Below, piece after piece: positions 30,225 to 39,675 of a stretch of 64,000 nucleotides of DNA. Below the pieces are notes generated by a model, which ran no database searches, was not told the origin of the DNA, and saw nothing but the letters and a program-made list of their open reading frames with translations. Where the stretch lies: contig NZ_JANCPR020000008.1 in the NCBI RefSeq assembly GCF_028657195.3, positions 62,001-126,000 on the forward strand, in the 5' to 3' direction. How positions within the stretch are numbered: position 1 is the stretch's first letter; each line of letters begins with the position of its first letter. The translations under genes were made by a program, and so were the position numbers. The stretch comes from Streptomyces iconiensis (lineage in GTDB: Bacteria > Actinomycetota > Actinomycetes > Streptomycetales > Streptomycetaceae).

Positions 30225-30752
30225 ATGACCGAGGAGCAGCAGGGGGGCCAGGCCGTTCCGCAGACGCGGATGGCCAGGCACCGCCGGATCGTCGACATCC
30301 TGAACAGACAGCCGGTCCGCTCCCAGAGTCAGCTCGCCAAGCTCCTCTCCGACGACGGCCTCAGCGTCACGCAGGCGACGCTCTCGCGTGACCTCGACGA
30401 ACTCGGCGCCGTCAAGATCCGCAACACCGGCGGTGAACTGATCTACGCGGTCCCGGCCGAGGGCGGTGACCCCACTCCCAAGGCGCCGCTGGGGGAGTCG
30501 GCGACCGAGGCCCGGATGGCCCGCCTCGCGGGCGAACTCCTCATCTCGGCCGAGGCGTCGGCCAATCTCGTCGTCCTGCGCACTCCGCCAGGCGCCGCCC
30601 AGTTCCTCGCCTCGGCGATCGACCAGGCGGGCGTGCACGAGATCATCGGCACCATCGCGGGCGACGACACCCTCCTCCTCATCAGCCGCGCCCCCGACGG
30701 CGGCCAGGCACTCGCCGACCACCTGCTGGGGCTGGCGCAGAAGGAACGCTGA
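30225..30752 (+). CDS. argR: Arginine repressor ArgR
   Basis: Hexameric arginine-sensing repressor of the arginine genes. The N-terminal winged helix ([38 protein letters not shown]) binds ARG boxes. The C-terminal domain has the core [23 protein letters not shown] and [12 protein letters not shown], whose GTIAGDDT motif holds the arginine-contacting Asp pair. Length of 175 is normal. Its place at the end of argCJBD suggests co-expression and autoregulation. Confidence 0.96.
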   Translation: MTEEQQGGQAVPQTRMARHRRIVDILNRQPVRSQSQLAKLLSDDGLSVTQATLSRDLDELGAVKIRNTGGELIYAVPAEGGDPTPKAPLGESATEARMARLAGELLISAEASANLVVLRTPPGAAQFLASAIDQAGVHEIIGTIAGDDTLLLISRAPDGGQALADHLLGLAQKER

Positions 30753-30838
30753 GCGCCAACTGCCCTTTTACGGGGGCGGGTTGCGGGACTGCGGGACACG
30801 GAGTTGCGGCCCCGTCCCCGTCCCGCCCCTGTCCCCGT

Positions 30839-31858
30839 TCAGCTCTCGGTGGTGCCTCCGGCGGTGCCCGCGGTGGTGCCCGCGGGTGTGGCGCCTGCCC
30901 GGTCGCGCCGGGCCAGCCATGCGGCGGCGAGTGCGCCCGAGACGTTGTGCCAGACGGAGAAGACCGCTGCGGGCAGGGCCGCGAGAGGGCTGAAGTGGGC
31001 GGTGGCGAGGGAGGCAGCGAGCCCGGAGTTCTGCATGCCGACCTCGAAGGACATGGCGCGGCTCGCGGGTTCGCCGAGGCCGGCGAGGCGGCCCGCACCG
31101 TAACCGAGTGCCAGACCCAGGCCGTTGTGGAGGACGACCGCGAGCAGCACCATCGCGGCGGCCGACTTGATCGCGTCCGCGCTGCCCGCGACGACGACGG
31201 CGACGATGACCGCGATCGTCAGCGCGGAGAGCCAGGGGAGCACGGGCAGCGCACGCGTGACCCAGCGCCCCGCGATGAGCCGTACGACCAGCCCGGCGAG
31301 CACCGGCAGCAGAACCGTCTTGAGGATGTCGGTGACCATCGAACCCGCGTCGACCGGCAGGTACTCGCCCGCGAGCAGCAGTGTCAGGGGCGGGGTGACC
31401 AGGGGCGCTATCACCGTGGAGACGGTGGCGACGGAGACGGAGAGCGCCACGTCGCCGCGCGCGAGGTACGTCACGACGTTCGATGCGGTGCCGCTGGGCG
31501 CACAGCCGACGAGGATGACGCCCGCCGCGAGCTGCGGCGACAGGTGCAGCGCGTGCGCGATCAGCCAGCCGAGTCCCGGCATGAAGACGTAGTGCGCGAC
31601 GAGCCCGAGCGCGACGGCCCACGGGCGCCTGGCGACGCCCTTGAAGTCCTGCGGCGTCATCGTCACGCCCATGCAGAACATCACGACGCCGAGCAGGTAC
31701 GGCACCGCCTCGCTCCCGCCGGAGAAGGTCCCGGGCGCCAGCAGGCCGAGGGCACCGGCGAGGAGGACGAGTACGGGGAAGAGGGTCACGGCGCGGCGGG
31801 CACCGCGCTGTTCAGCCGTGGTGGCGGTCGGGGTGTTGCTCTGCTGATCGGTTCGCAC
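30839..31858 (-). CDS. Bile acid:sodium symporter-family (BASS) transporter
   Basis: A membrane protein of about 339 residues with nine to ten hydrophobic segments, of the BASS/PanS family (sodium-coupled uptake of organic anions such as pantoate or keto acids). Motifs seen are VMFCMGVTMTPQDF in TM2, GCAPSGTASNVVTYLARGD (the conserved crossover of TM4) and FEVGMQNSGLAASLA (TM9 crossover). The C-terminal tail has TPAGTTAGTAGGTTE repeats. GTG 31858 is chosen as the last start before the first helix; an upstream TTG exists. It lies convergent to argR and is unrelated to arginine synthesis as far as can be told. Confidence 0.85.
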   Translation of the reverse strand: MRTDQQSNTPTATTAEQRGARRAVTLFPVLVLLAGALGLLAPGTFSGGSEAVPYLLGVVMFCMGVTMTPQDFKGVARRPWAVALGLVAHYVFMPGLGWLIAHALHLSPQLAAGVILVGCAPSGTASNVVTYLARGDVALSVSVATVSTVIAPLVTPPLTLLLAGEYLPVDAGSMVTDILKTVLLPVLAGLVVRLIAGRWVTRALPVLPWLSALTIAVIVAVVVAGSADAIKSAAAMVLLAVVLHNGLGLALGYGAGRLAGLGEPASRAMSFEVGMQNSGLAASLATAHFSPLAALPAAVFSVWHNVSGALAAAWLARRDRAGATPAGTTAGTAGGTTES

Positions 31859-31967
31859 CGTGTGAGGGAACGCCCTGTTGTGCCCTGCACGCAAGGTCGT
31901 CTCGGAATGTGACCCTCCGGGACCGGTTACCAGCGCGAGCGGTCGGCCCTTCGCCGTGCGCCCGCTC

Positions 31968-32864
31968 TCACCTGGGCTTCGGCGCCTCGACGGTCAGGAT
32001 GCCCAGCGTCGACTCAGCCGGCAGCAGCCCGGAACCGAGCACAGCGCCGAAGAGCGGCCCGTTCAGCTCGGCGAGCCGGGCGCAGCCGTCCTCACCGATC
32101 GCCTCGTAGGGCGCGGCGGCCAGTTCGTCGGTCATCCGCTCCACGTCGTCTCGCAGCGCGCGGCCCCGTGCGGTGGCGGCACCGTCCGGCCCGATCAGGC
32201 CGCGCGCGGCGAGGCGTTCGCGTGCCGCCGTCCACTCCTGGCCGCTCCAGCCGCGCGAGGCGAAGGTCTCAGCGGGTGCCGCTCCGACGGCGGCGAAGGA
32301 GACCAGGGCCTCGCAGCCGTCGAGTCCCGCCGCGAGCAGCGCGGCCAGGTGGCCGTCCCCGCGGTGCTCGCGCAGCACGTTCGCCGCCTGCCACAGGGCC
32401 ATGTGCGGTTCCTCGGGCCAGGGCAGCGCCGCGTTGGCCGCTGCCAGCGTGCGGCCCGGCAGCCCGCCCGCCGTGACCGCCTCGGCGGCCTTACGGGCGA
32501 GGGCGGCGGCCTCGGCGACACCGGGGTCGGCGAGGAGCTGGTCGCCGGCCACGGCGCGCAACGCCCCGTCCACGCCACGGGTGCGCGCCGCCAGCACGTC
32601 CTCGGGGGAGGCGGTCTTCCAGGCTGCGGGCACGTGTTCCGCGACCATGCGCGGGCTGAAGGTGTAGAACGCCGCCGTCACCAGCTCGGCCGTCGCGGCT
32701 CCGAGCGGCGCGGCGCGCAGGGCGAAGTAGGCGGGCCAGCGCTCCTCCGTCCCGAAGCCGAGCGCGCCGGTCTCGGCGGAGACCTCCGGGGCGAAGTAGA
32801 CGGAAGCGTAGACGGGTTCGAGCTGGTGCCATGTCTGTCGCGCGAGGCTCGGGAAGTCGGTCAT
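31968..32864 (-). CDS. SCO6745-family protein
   Basis: A 298-residue, Ala/Leu-rich helical soluble protein resembling the actinobacterial SCO6745 family: WHQLEPVYASVYFAPE at the N-terminus, HMALWQAANVLREHRGDGHLAALLAAGLDGCEAL in the middle (positions about 155-190), GWSGQEWTAARERLAARGL, and a MarR-like C-terminal helix set. The central His-rich helix RGDGHLAALL is the most conserved-looking part. No function is established. It probably shares a transcript direction with the BASS gene. Confidence 0.7.
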   Translation of the reverse strand: MTDFPSLARQTWHQLEPVYASVYFAPEVSAETGALGFGTEERWPAYFALRAAPLGAATAELVTAAFYTFSPRMVAEHVPAAWKTASPEDVLAARTRGVDGALRAVAGDQLLADPGVAEAAALARKAAEAVTAGGLPGRTLAAANAALPWPEEPHMALWQAANVLREHRGDGHLAALLAAGLDGCEALVSFAAVGAAPAETFASRGWSGQEWTAARERLAARGLIGPDGAATARGRALRDDVERMTDELAAAPYEAIGEDGCARLAELNGPLFGAVLGSGLLPAESTLGILTVEAPKPR

Positions 32865-32935
32865 GGCGGTAAGCTATCCGGGCATGTTAACGCCGTCAAC
32901 ATGCGAGTACGCCCCGGGAATCGCACGCTGAACGC

Positions 32936-33310
32936 ATGGCCGAGAAGAAGCGGAAGGTTCGGGTACGGCGCGTCTACGAGGAGCCGGAGCGCGGCGACGG
33001 CACACGGGTACTCGTCGACGGGGTCTGGCCGCGCGGGGAATCCAAGGAGAAGGCCGCGCTCGACGCCTGGCAGAAGGATGTGGCGCCGAGTACGGAGCTG
33101 CGCAAGTGGTACGGGCACGACCCCGACAAGTACGCGGAGTTCGCCGACCGTTACCGGGCCGAACTGGCCACGGAGGAGGGCGACCAGGCGCTGCGGACGC
33201 TGCACGCGCGTGTCCCCGAGGGCGGGACGCTCACGCTGCTGACCGCGACCAAGGATCTCTCGCTTTCGCATGCGCAGGTGCTGGTGGGGGAGCTGGCGCG
33301 GTTGGACTGA
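32936..33310 (+). CDS. DUF488-family protein
   Basis: A 124-residue protein of the DUF488 family: RVRRVYEEPERGDGTRVLVDG, VWPRGESKEKAALDAWQKDVAPSTELRKWYGH (about residues 30-62), and TLLTATKDLSLSHAQVL. The family has a small alpha/beta fold sometimes linked to heme or nucleic-acid chemistry, without an assigned role. The conserved WPRG, W-x-K and LRKWYGHDP motifs are all intact. It is a stand-alone gene before the repeat field upstream of argG. Confidence 0.85.
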   Translation: MAEKKRKVRVRRVYEEPERGDGTRVLVDGVWPRGESKEKAALDAWQKDVAPSTELRKWYGHDPDKYAEFADRYRAELATEEGDQALRTLHARVPEGGTLTLLTATKDLSLSHAQVLVGELARLD

Positions 33311-33334
33311 GTCCTCGGTCGCGCTTGGTGCTGC

Positions 33335-33540
33335 GGTCACCCTTGACCGCTGTGGTTGGGTCGGCCCGTCGGTTGGGGCGACCCCTTGCGGTCACCCTTG
33401 ACCGTTGCGGTTGGGTCGGCCCGTCGGTTGGGACGACCCCTTGCGGCCACCCTTGACCGTTGCGGTTGGCCTTGGCCCGTCGCGGTGGGGCCGGCCCGCT
33501 GCGGTAGCCCTTGGCCCGCTGCGCTGGGTCGGCTTGTCCT
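33335..33540. repeat. 55-bp tandem repeats upstream of argG
   Basis: Three units start at 33335, 33390 and 33445 with exact 55-bp spacing; each begins GGTCACCCTTGACC (GGCCACCC in the third). A degraded fourth unit starts at 33503. Units 1 and 2 are nearly identical. No gene was recognised in this stretch; reading frames through it are repetitive. Confidence 0.85.
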
Positions 33541-33620
33541 GGGCTGCCCCCGCCTGGCCTGGCGGGTTGAAGTGGGCTGGTGAGGCTGTGCCTGGCCGTG
33601 GGGGAGTTCTGTGTCGTATG

Positions 33621-33759
33621 CGATGTGCCCGCGCACTGTCGTGCGTGATGTGCGGCTCGCGCTGCCTTGCGTGATGCGGCTCGACCTGCCGTGCGCGATG
33701 TGCCCGCGCACTGTCGTGCGTGATGTGCCGTGCGCGATGTTGCCGTGCGCGATGTGCGT
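33621..33759. repeat. 33-bp direct repeat and GTGCGCGATGTGC array
   Basis: An identical 33-mer occurs at 33621-33653 and 33696-33728 (starts CGATGTGCCCGCGCACTG). Between and after the copies lie shorter CGTGCGYGATGTGC units, three of them in 33729-33759, ending right at the -35 box of argG. Many units contain the palindrome GTGCGCGCAC-like core. Confidence 0.8.
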
Positions 33760-33815
33760 TGACGAAACATACGGGGGAGTGCATACTTATACCTGTCAGC
33801 GCATGTACGTAAGGA
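33759..33815 (+). promoter_or_regulatory. argG promoter with candidate ARG box
   Basis: TTGACG (33759-33764), a 17-base spacer and CATACT (33782-33787). The AT-rich GTGCATACTTATAC (33780-33792) overlaps the -10 box and resembles the TGCATA element at argC, so it is a candidate ArgR site. AAGGAG lies 7 bases before GTG 33823. Confidence 0.65.
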
Positions 33816-33822
33816 GAAGCCC

Positions 33823-35016
33823 GTGACCGAGCGCGTCGTACTCGCCTACTCAGGCGGCCTGGACACCTCTGTCTGCATCGGCTGGATCGCCGAGGAGACC
33901 GGTGCCGAGGTCGTGGCCGTCGCCGTCGATGTTGGCCAGGGCGGTGAGGACCTGGACGTCATCCGAAAGCGCGCGCTGGCCTGTGGTGCGGTCGAGGCCG
34001 AGGTCGCGGACGCCAAGGACGAGTTCGCCGAGGAGTACTGCCTCCCCGCGATCAAGGCCAACGGGCTGTACATGGACCGTTACCCCCTGGTCTCCGCCCT
34101 CTCGCGGCCCACCATCGTCAAGCACCTGGTGGCCGCTGCGCGCAAGCACGGTGCCAGCACCGTGGCGCACGGCTGCACCGGCAAGGGCAACGACCAGGTG
34201 CGGTTCGAGGCGGGCATCTCCTCCCTCGCACCCGACCTGAAGTGCATCGCCCCGGTCCGTGACTACGCCATGACCCGGGACAAGGCCATCGCCTTCTGCG
34301 AGGAGAAGGGGCTGCCGATCGAGACGACGAAGAAGTCGCCGTACTCGATCGACCAGAACGTCTTCGGCCGCGCCGTCGAGACGGGCTTCCTGGAGGACAT
34401 CTGGAACGGGCCCATCGAGGACGTCTACGACTACACCTCGAACCCGGCCACCCCGCGGGAGGCCGACGAGGTCGTCATCACCTTCGAGCGGGGCGTTCCC
34501 GTCGCCCTTGACGGCAAGCCCGTCAGCGTTCTCCAGGCGATCCAGCAGCTCAACGAGCGGGCCGGTGCGCAGGGCATCGGGCGGATCGACATGGTCGAGG
34601 ACCGGCTCGTGGGCATCAAGTCCCGGGAGATCTACGAGTCGCCCGGTGGCATCGCCCTCATCACGGCGCACCAGGAGCTGGAGAACGTCACCGTCGAGCG
34701 TGAACTCGCCCGCTACAAGCGGCAGGTCGAGCAGCGGTGGACCGAGCTGGTCTACGACGGCATGTGGTTCTCCCCGCTGAAGCGGGCCCTGGACGGGTTC
34801 ATCGACGAGGCCAACCAGCATGTGTCGGGTGACATCCGGATGACCCTGCATGGGGGGCGGGCCGTCGTGACCGGGCGGAAGTCCGAGCAGTCGCTCTACG
34901 ACTTCAATCTGGCGACGTATGACACCGGGGACACGTTCGATCAGTCGATGTCCAAGGGGTTCATTGAGATCTTTGGGCTTAGCAGCAAGATGGCTGCGAA
35001 GCGGGATCAGGCGTAG
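33823..35016 (+). CDS. argG: Argininosuccinate synthase
   Basis: ATP-dependent condensation of citrulline and aspartate to argininosuccinate. The 397-residue protein starts with the PP-loop [18 protein letters not shown]. The substrate-binding segments [14 protein letters not shown] and [15 protein letters not shown] and the C-terminal multimerisation helix are intact. GTG at 33823 follows AAGGAGAAGCCC. It forms a functional unit with argH, 285 bp downstream, although a field of palindromes lies between them. Confidence 0.97.
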   Translation: MTERVVLAYSGGLDTSVCIGWIAEETGAEVVAVAVDVGQGGEDLDVIRKRALACGAVEAEVADAKDEFAEEYCLPAIKANGLYMDRYPLVSALSRPTIVKHLVAAARKHGASTVAHGCTGKGNDQVRFEAGISSLAPDLKCIAPVRDYAMTRDKAIAFCEEKGLPIETTKKSPYSIDQNVFGRAVETGFLEDIWNGPIEDVYDYTSNPATPREADEVVITFERGVPVALDGKPVSVLQAIQQLNERAGAQGIGRIDMVEDRLVGIKSREIYESPGGIALITAHQELENVTVERELARYKRQVEQRWTELVYDGMWFSPLKRALDGFIDEANQHVSGDIRMTLHGGRAVVTGRKSEQSLYDFNLATYDTGDTFDQSMSKGFIEIFGLSSKMAAKRDQA

Positions 35017-35042
35017 TCGGTTCGCTTTCGGCTCTTGTGTTT

Positions 35043-35199
35043 GGGGCTTCGCCCCTGTGCCCGTTGTGGTGCCTGTGGTTTTGCCCCAGGTTTCTGTTCT
35101 TTTATATGGGGCTTCGCCCCTTTCCCCGTTGGCCTCGCCGGCCGGGCGTCGGGGGGCTCCGCCCCCCGGCAATCCCCCCGCCAAAAGGGGCTCCGCCCC
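35043..35199. repeat. GGGGCTTCGCCCC-type extragenic palindromes
   Basis: Four small perfect hairpins: GGGGCTTCGCCCC at 35043-35055 and again at 35108-35120, GGGGGGCTCCGCCCCCC at 35151-35167, and GGGGCTCCGCCCC at 35187-35199. This palindrome class is abundant between Streptomyces genes. Here it lies between argG and argH and may stabilise or partly terminate the argG message. Confidence 0.8.
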
Positions 35200-35237
35200 C
35201 TCTGCACTCCCCCGCCCCGTATCGGGGCCTGCCCTGA

Positions 35238-36728
<1,491 letters not shown>

Positions 36729-36744
36729 GTCAGCGGCACGGATG

Positions 36745-36780
36745 ACACGGGCCCCCGCACCGGTGTGCGGGGGCCCGTGT
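36745..36780 (+). terminator. argH terminator
   Basis: A perfect 16-bp inverted repeat (ACACGGGCCCCCGCAC and its complement) with loop CGGT, beginning 16 bases after the argH stop. Confidence 0.9.
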
Positions 36781-36849
36781 GTGCGGCCGGTACGGTGGTG
36801 CGGCCCCCTGGAGCCGACAGCGCCGGAAGTGTCCGGCCAGGAGATCCCG

Positions 36850-37821
36850 ATGCCCTTCAGCCGACTCGCCTCGGTGACGACACCTACGGCCCACCTCGGA
36901 ATGGGCCTCGCCGCCGTCGGCCGCCCCGCGTACATCACGCTCGGCCGTGACACCGAACTGCCGGGTGAGCGCACCCCCGAGGAGTTGCGTGCGCGTACCC
37001 ACGAACTGCTCGACGCCGCCTACGCACAGGGCGTGAGGTACATCGACGCCGCCCGCTCCTACGGCCGTTCCGAGGAGTTCCTCGCCGACTGGCTCGCGGC
37101 ACGGCCCGAGGTGCGGGACGTGGTGGTCGGCAGCAAGTGGGGCTACACGTATGTGGGGGAGTGGCGCACCGAGGCGGAGGTGCACGAGGTCAAGGACCAC
37201 GCGCTCGCCGCGTTCGAACGGCAGGTCCGCGAGACACGTGAACTGCTCGGGGAGCGGCTGGACCTGTACCAGATCCACTCCGTCACGCCCGGCAGCCCCG
37301 CGCTGACCGACACCGAGCTGCACGCCAGGCTGGCCGGTCTCGCGGCCGAGGGTGTGACGATCGGCTTCAGCACCAGCGGGCCGGCGCAGGCCGACGCGAT
37401 CCGCGCGGCGCTCGCGGTGACCGTGGAGGGCGAGCCCCTCTTCCGTACGGTGCAGAGCACCTACAACCTCCTGGAGACCTCGGCGGGGGACGCGCTGGCC
37501 GAGGCGCACGAGGCGGGCCTCACGGTGATCGTGAAGGAGGGCATGGCGAACGGCAGGCTGGCCGGCCCCCGTGCGCCCGAGGCGCTGCGTGCGGTGGCTC
37601 AGGAGGCGGGCACGAGCCCGGACGCGGTCGCGCTCGCCGCCGTGCTGCGGAGGCCATGGGCGGGCGTCGTGCTCTCGGGCGCCGCGACGGTCGCTGAGCT
37701 GCACTGCAACCTGCTGGGCGCCGCCGCCGACCTGGACGAGGCCCAACTGGCCCGGCTGGCAAGCCTGGTGGAGGAGCCGGGCGCTTACTGGCAGCGTCGC
37801 TCGGAGCTTCCCTGGAACTGA
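36850..37821 (+). CDS. Aldo/keto reductase
   Basis: A 323-residue aldo/keto reductase-like TIM barrel. The Asp and Tyr of the tetrad are in YIDAARSYGRSEEF, the Lys in VVGSKWGYTY, the His in LYQIHSVTP. It is closest in style to the actinobacterial AKR branch in which IHSVTP replaces the usual HRPDP. The substrate is unknown. ATG 36850 follows a GGAG; it lies downstream of the argH terminator and so has its own promoter, not seen clearly. Confidence 0.88.
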   Translation: MPFSRLASVTTPTAHLGMGLAAVGRPAYITLGRDTELPGERTPEELRARTHELLDAAYAQGVRYIDAARSYGRSEEFLADWLAARPEVRDVVVGSKWGYTYVGEWRTEAEVHEVKDHALAAFERQVRETRELLGERLDLYQIHSVTPGSPALTDTELHARLAGLAAEGVTIGFSTSGPAQADAIRAALAVTVEGEPLFRTVQSTYNLLETSAGDALAEAHEAGLTVIVKEGMANGRLAGPRAPEALRAVAQEAGTSPDAVALAAVLRRPWAGVVLSGAATVAELHCNLLGAAADLDEAQLARLASLVEEPGAYWQRRSELPWN

Positions 37822-37909
37822 GTTCCCTGGTGGAGCGGCTTTTGCGTGCATGACACATCGGTTTCCGGGCAGGTCACCTGTCGCACATTGACAACTGGGA
37901 GACCGAGAA

Positions 37910-39010
37910 ATGAAAAAGGCATCGACAGCCGCAGTGGCGTTCACCTTCTCCGTGGCAGCGGTCGCGGGGGCGGTCGGGTTCACGGCCGGAGCATCGGACG
38001 CTGAGGCCAGCAAGCGGCCCAAGCCCGTCGTCCAGGACGAGTTCGACTCCCTGGGTCCGGCGATGCACCAGACCAAGAACGCGGGCCGCACGGTGCACTA
38101 CAGCGACACCGGCGAGACCGACCGCACCTATGGCGACCCCGTCGTCTTCATGGGCGGCACGGGGACGACGGCCCGCGCCTCCGGGATGACCGAGTTCCTG
38201 CGCACCACGCGGGAGAACCTCGGCCAGCGCGTCATATCCGTCGAGCGCAACGGCTTCGGCGACACCGGCTTCGACAAGAAGCTCGGCTTCGACGACTACA
38301 CCTCGGACGTCAACGCCGTGCTGGACAAGCTCGGTGTACGCAAGGCGTCCGTCATCGCCATATCGGGCGGCGGCCCGTACGCGGCGCACTACGCCGCCGA
38401 CTCGCCGCAGCGCATCTCCTCGCTCCATCTGGCCGCCGCGCTGCCCCCGTACGGTGAGAAGTCGTCGTACTGCGGCAAGAGCGACAAGGAGCTGAACGCG
38501 TACTTCGGTGAGCAGATCCGCGACCCGCGCAAGTGGTGGGGGTTCGCCGAGGACAGCCCCATGCACAAGATCCCCGGCTTCACGGACACGGCGGAGGAGG
38601 ACGGCGGACGCTCGTACTACCTGCGGGGACAGAAGGGCGACCCCTCAGCGCAGGTGCACGAGCAGAAGCTGTACTGCGAGCGGCCGGGGCCTGACATGTC
38701 GAAGCTGAAGGCACCGGTCTACGTCTACACCGGGCTCAAGGACACCACCGTGCCGCCCGCGACCCAGGCCCGCTGGAACGACGCGCTGCCGCAGAAGCCC
38801 GTGGTGCGGAAGTACGACGACAGCGGCCACGACGTGCAGTACCGCCACTGGGACCAGATCCTGCTGGACATGGCGGGCTACGCCGACCGCACGCCCGTGT
38901 GCACAGGCCACAAGACCCGCGTCCTGTCGGAGAAGGCGGCCGAGCGCGCCCTGAAGAAGGGCGGCACGCTGGGCAGTTGTGCCTGGCGCGGGAAGAGCGC
39001 CGCGAAGTAG
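37910..39010 (+). CDS. Secreted alpha/beta hydrolase
   Basis: A 366-residue exported serine hydrolase. Residues 1-32 form a Sec signal peptide (MKKAS, hydrophobic VAFTFSVAAVAGAVGFTAG, then Ala-rich cleavage region). The nucleophile elbow is AISGGGPYAAHYA, the acid is probably in YTGLKDTTVPP, and the catalytic His in DDSGHDVQYRHW. Four Cys after the signal (SSYCGK, LYCERP, PVCTGH, GSCAW) probably form disulphides. The substrate is unknown. GAGACCGAG precedes the ATG, and a strong U-tailed terminator follows. Confidence 0.88.
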   Translation: MKKASTAAVAFTFSVAAVAGAVGFTAGASDAEASKRPKPVVQDEFDSLGPAMHQTKNAGRTVHYSDTGETDRTYGDPVVFMGGTGTTARASGMTEFLRTTRENLGQRVISVERNGFGDTGFDKKLGFDDYTSDVNAVLDKLGVRKASVIAISGGGPYAAHYAADSPQRISSLHLAAALPPYGEKSSYCGKSDKELNAYFGEQIRDPRKWWGFAEDSPMHKIPGFTDTAEEDGGRSYYLRGQKGDPSAQVHEQKLYCERPGPDMSKLKAPVYVYTGLKDTTVPPATQARWNDALPQKPVVRKYDDSGHDVQYRHWDQILLDMAGYADRTPVCTGHKTRVLSEKAAERALKKGGTLGSCAWRGKSAAK

Positions 39011-39047
39011 CGGGAGCCTCACCGGCACCCTTGCGGAGTGGGACTCG

Positions 39048-39087
39048 GCGCCCTGCCGCCTCTGTGCGGCAGGGCGCTTTCCCTTTT
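39048..39087 (+). terminator. Intrinsic terminator after the secreted hydrolase
   Basis: A 12-bp perfect stem (GCGCCCTGCCGC with its complement), loop CTCTGT, followed by TTTCCCTTTT. This is a classic rho-independent terminator, rarer in this GC-rich genome. Confidence 0.93.
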
Positions 39088-39123
39088 GCGACAACTATGT
39101 CTCATCTGGTCTACTGTCGTCTC

Positions 39124-39675
39124 ATGAGCCTGGACCGTGAAGAGCTGCTGAGTACGGCCGCCGATGTGCTGACGCGGAGGCCGACCTCGTCCATGGACGA
39201 CATCGCCAAGGCCGCGGGCATCAGCCGTGCCACCCTCCACCGGCACTTCGCCGGCCGCGACGCGCTCGTACGCGCCCTCGAACAGCTCGGGCACCAGCGC
39301 CTCGACGCGGCCCTGGACGCGGCACGTACGCAGGACGGCGACGCCGCCGACGCCGTGCGCCGCGTCATCGCCCAGGTCGAACCCTTCGCCGGCTTCCTCG
39401 CGTTCCTCGTCACCGAGAACCAGCTCTTCGAGCCCGGCGAGCAGCACGAGGGCTGGACCAGGATCGACGAACGGATCGGCGAGCTGTTCCGGCGCGGACA
39501 GGCCGAGGGCACCTTCCGCCTCGACCTCACCCCCGCCTGGCTCACCGACGCCCTCTACTCCCTGATCGCCTCCTCGGCCTGGGCCGTACAGGACGGGAGG
39601 ATCGCGGCCCGCGAAGCGGTGTTCATGACGTCCGAGCTGCTGCTCGGCGGAGCGCTGCGGAGCAAGGACCGATGA
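39124..39675 (+). CDS. TetR-family regulator of adjacent efflux gene
   Basis: A 183-residue TetR repressor. The helix-turn-helix is at about residues 10-45 (LLSTAADVLTRRPTSSMDDI, KAAGISRATLHRHFAGRDAL) and the C-terminal ligand domain is helical. It overlaps the DHA2 exporter gene by ATGA, so it is the first gene of a two-gene efflux unit. TACTGT (39112-39117) ends 6 bases before ATG 39124, suggesting a leaderless message. GACA-N4-TGTC (39090-39101) and a further TGTCG lie over the promoter and may be its operator. An upstream in-frame ATG at 39097 is less likely. Confidence 0.9.
   Translation: MSLDREELLSTAADVLTRRPTSSMDDIAKAAGISRATLHRHFAGRDALVRALEQLGHQRLDAALDAARTQDGDAADAVRRVIAQVEPFAGFLAFLVTENQLFEPGEQHEGWTRIDERIGELFRRGQAEGTFRLDLTPAWLTDALYSLIASSAWAVQDGRIAAREAVFMTSELLLGGALRSKDR

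Noticed and set aside
33335..33760. CRISPR array or protein-coding repeat gene upstream of argG
   Set aside because: Tandem units are contiguous without spacers, and reading frames through them are only repeat translations without a ribosome site.
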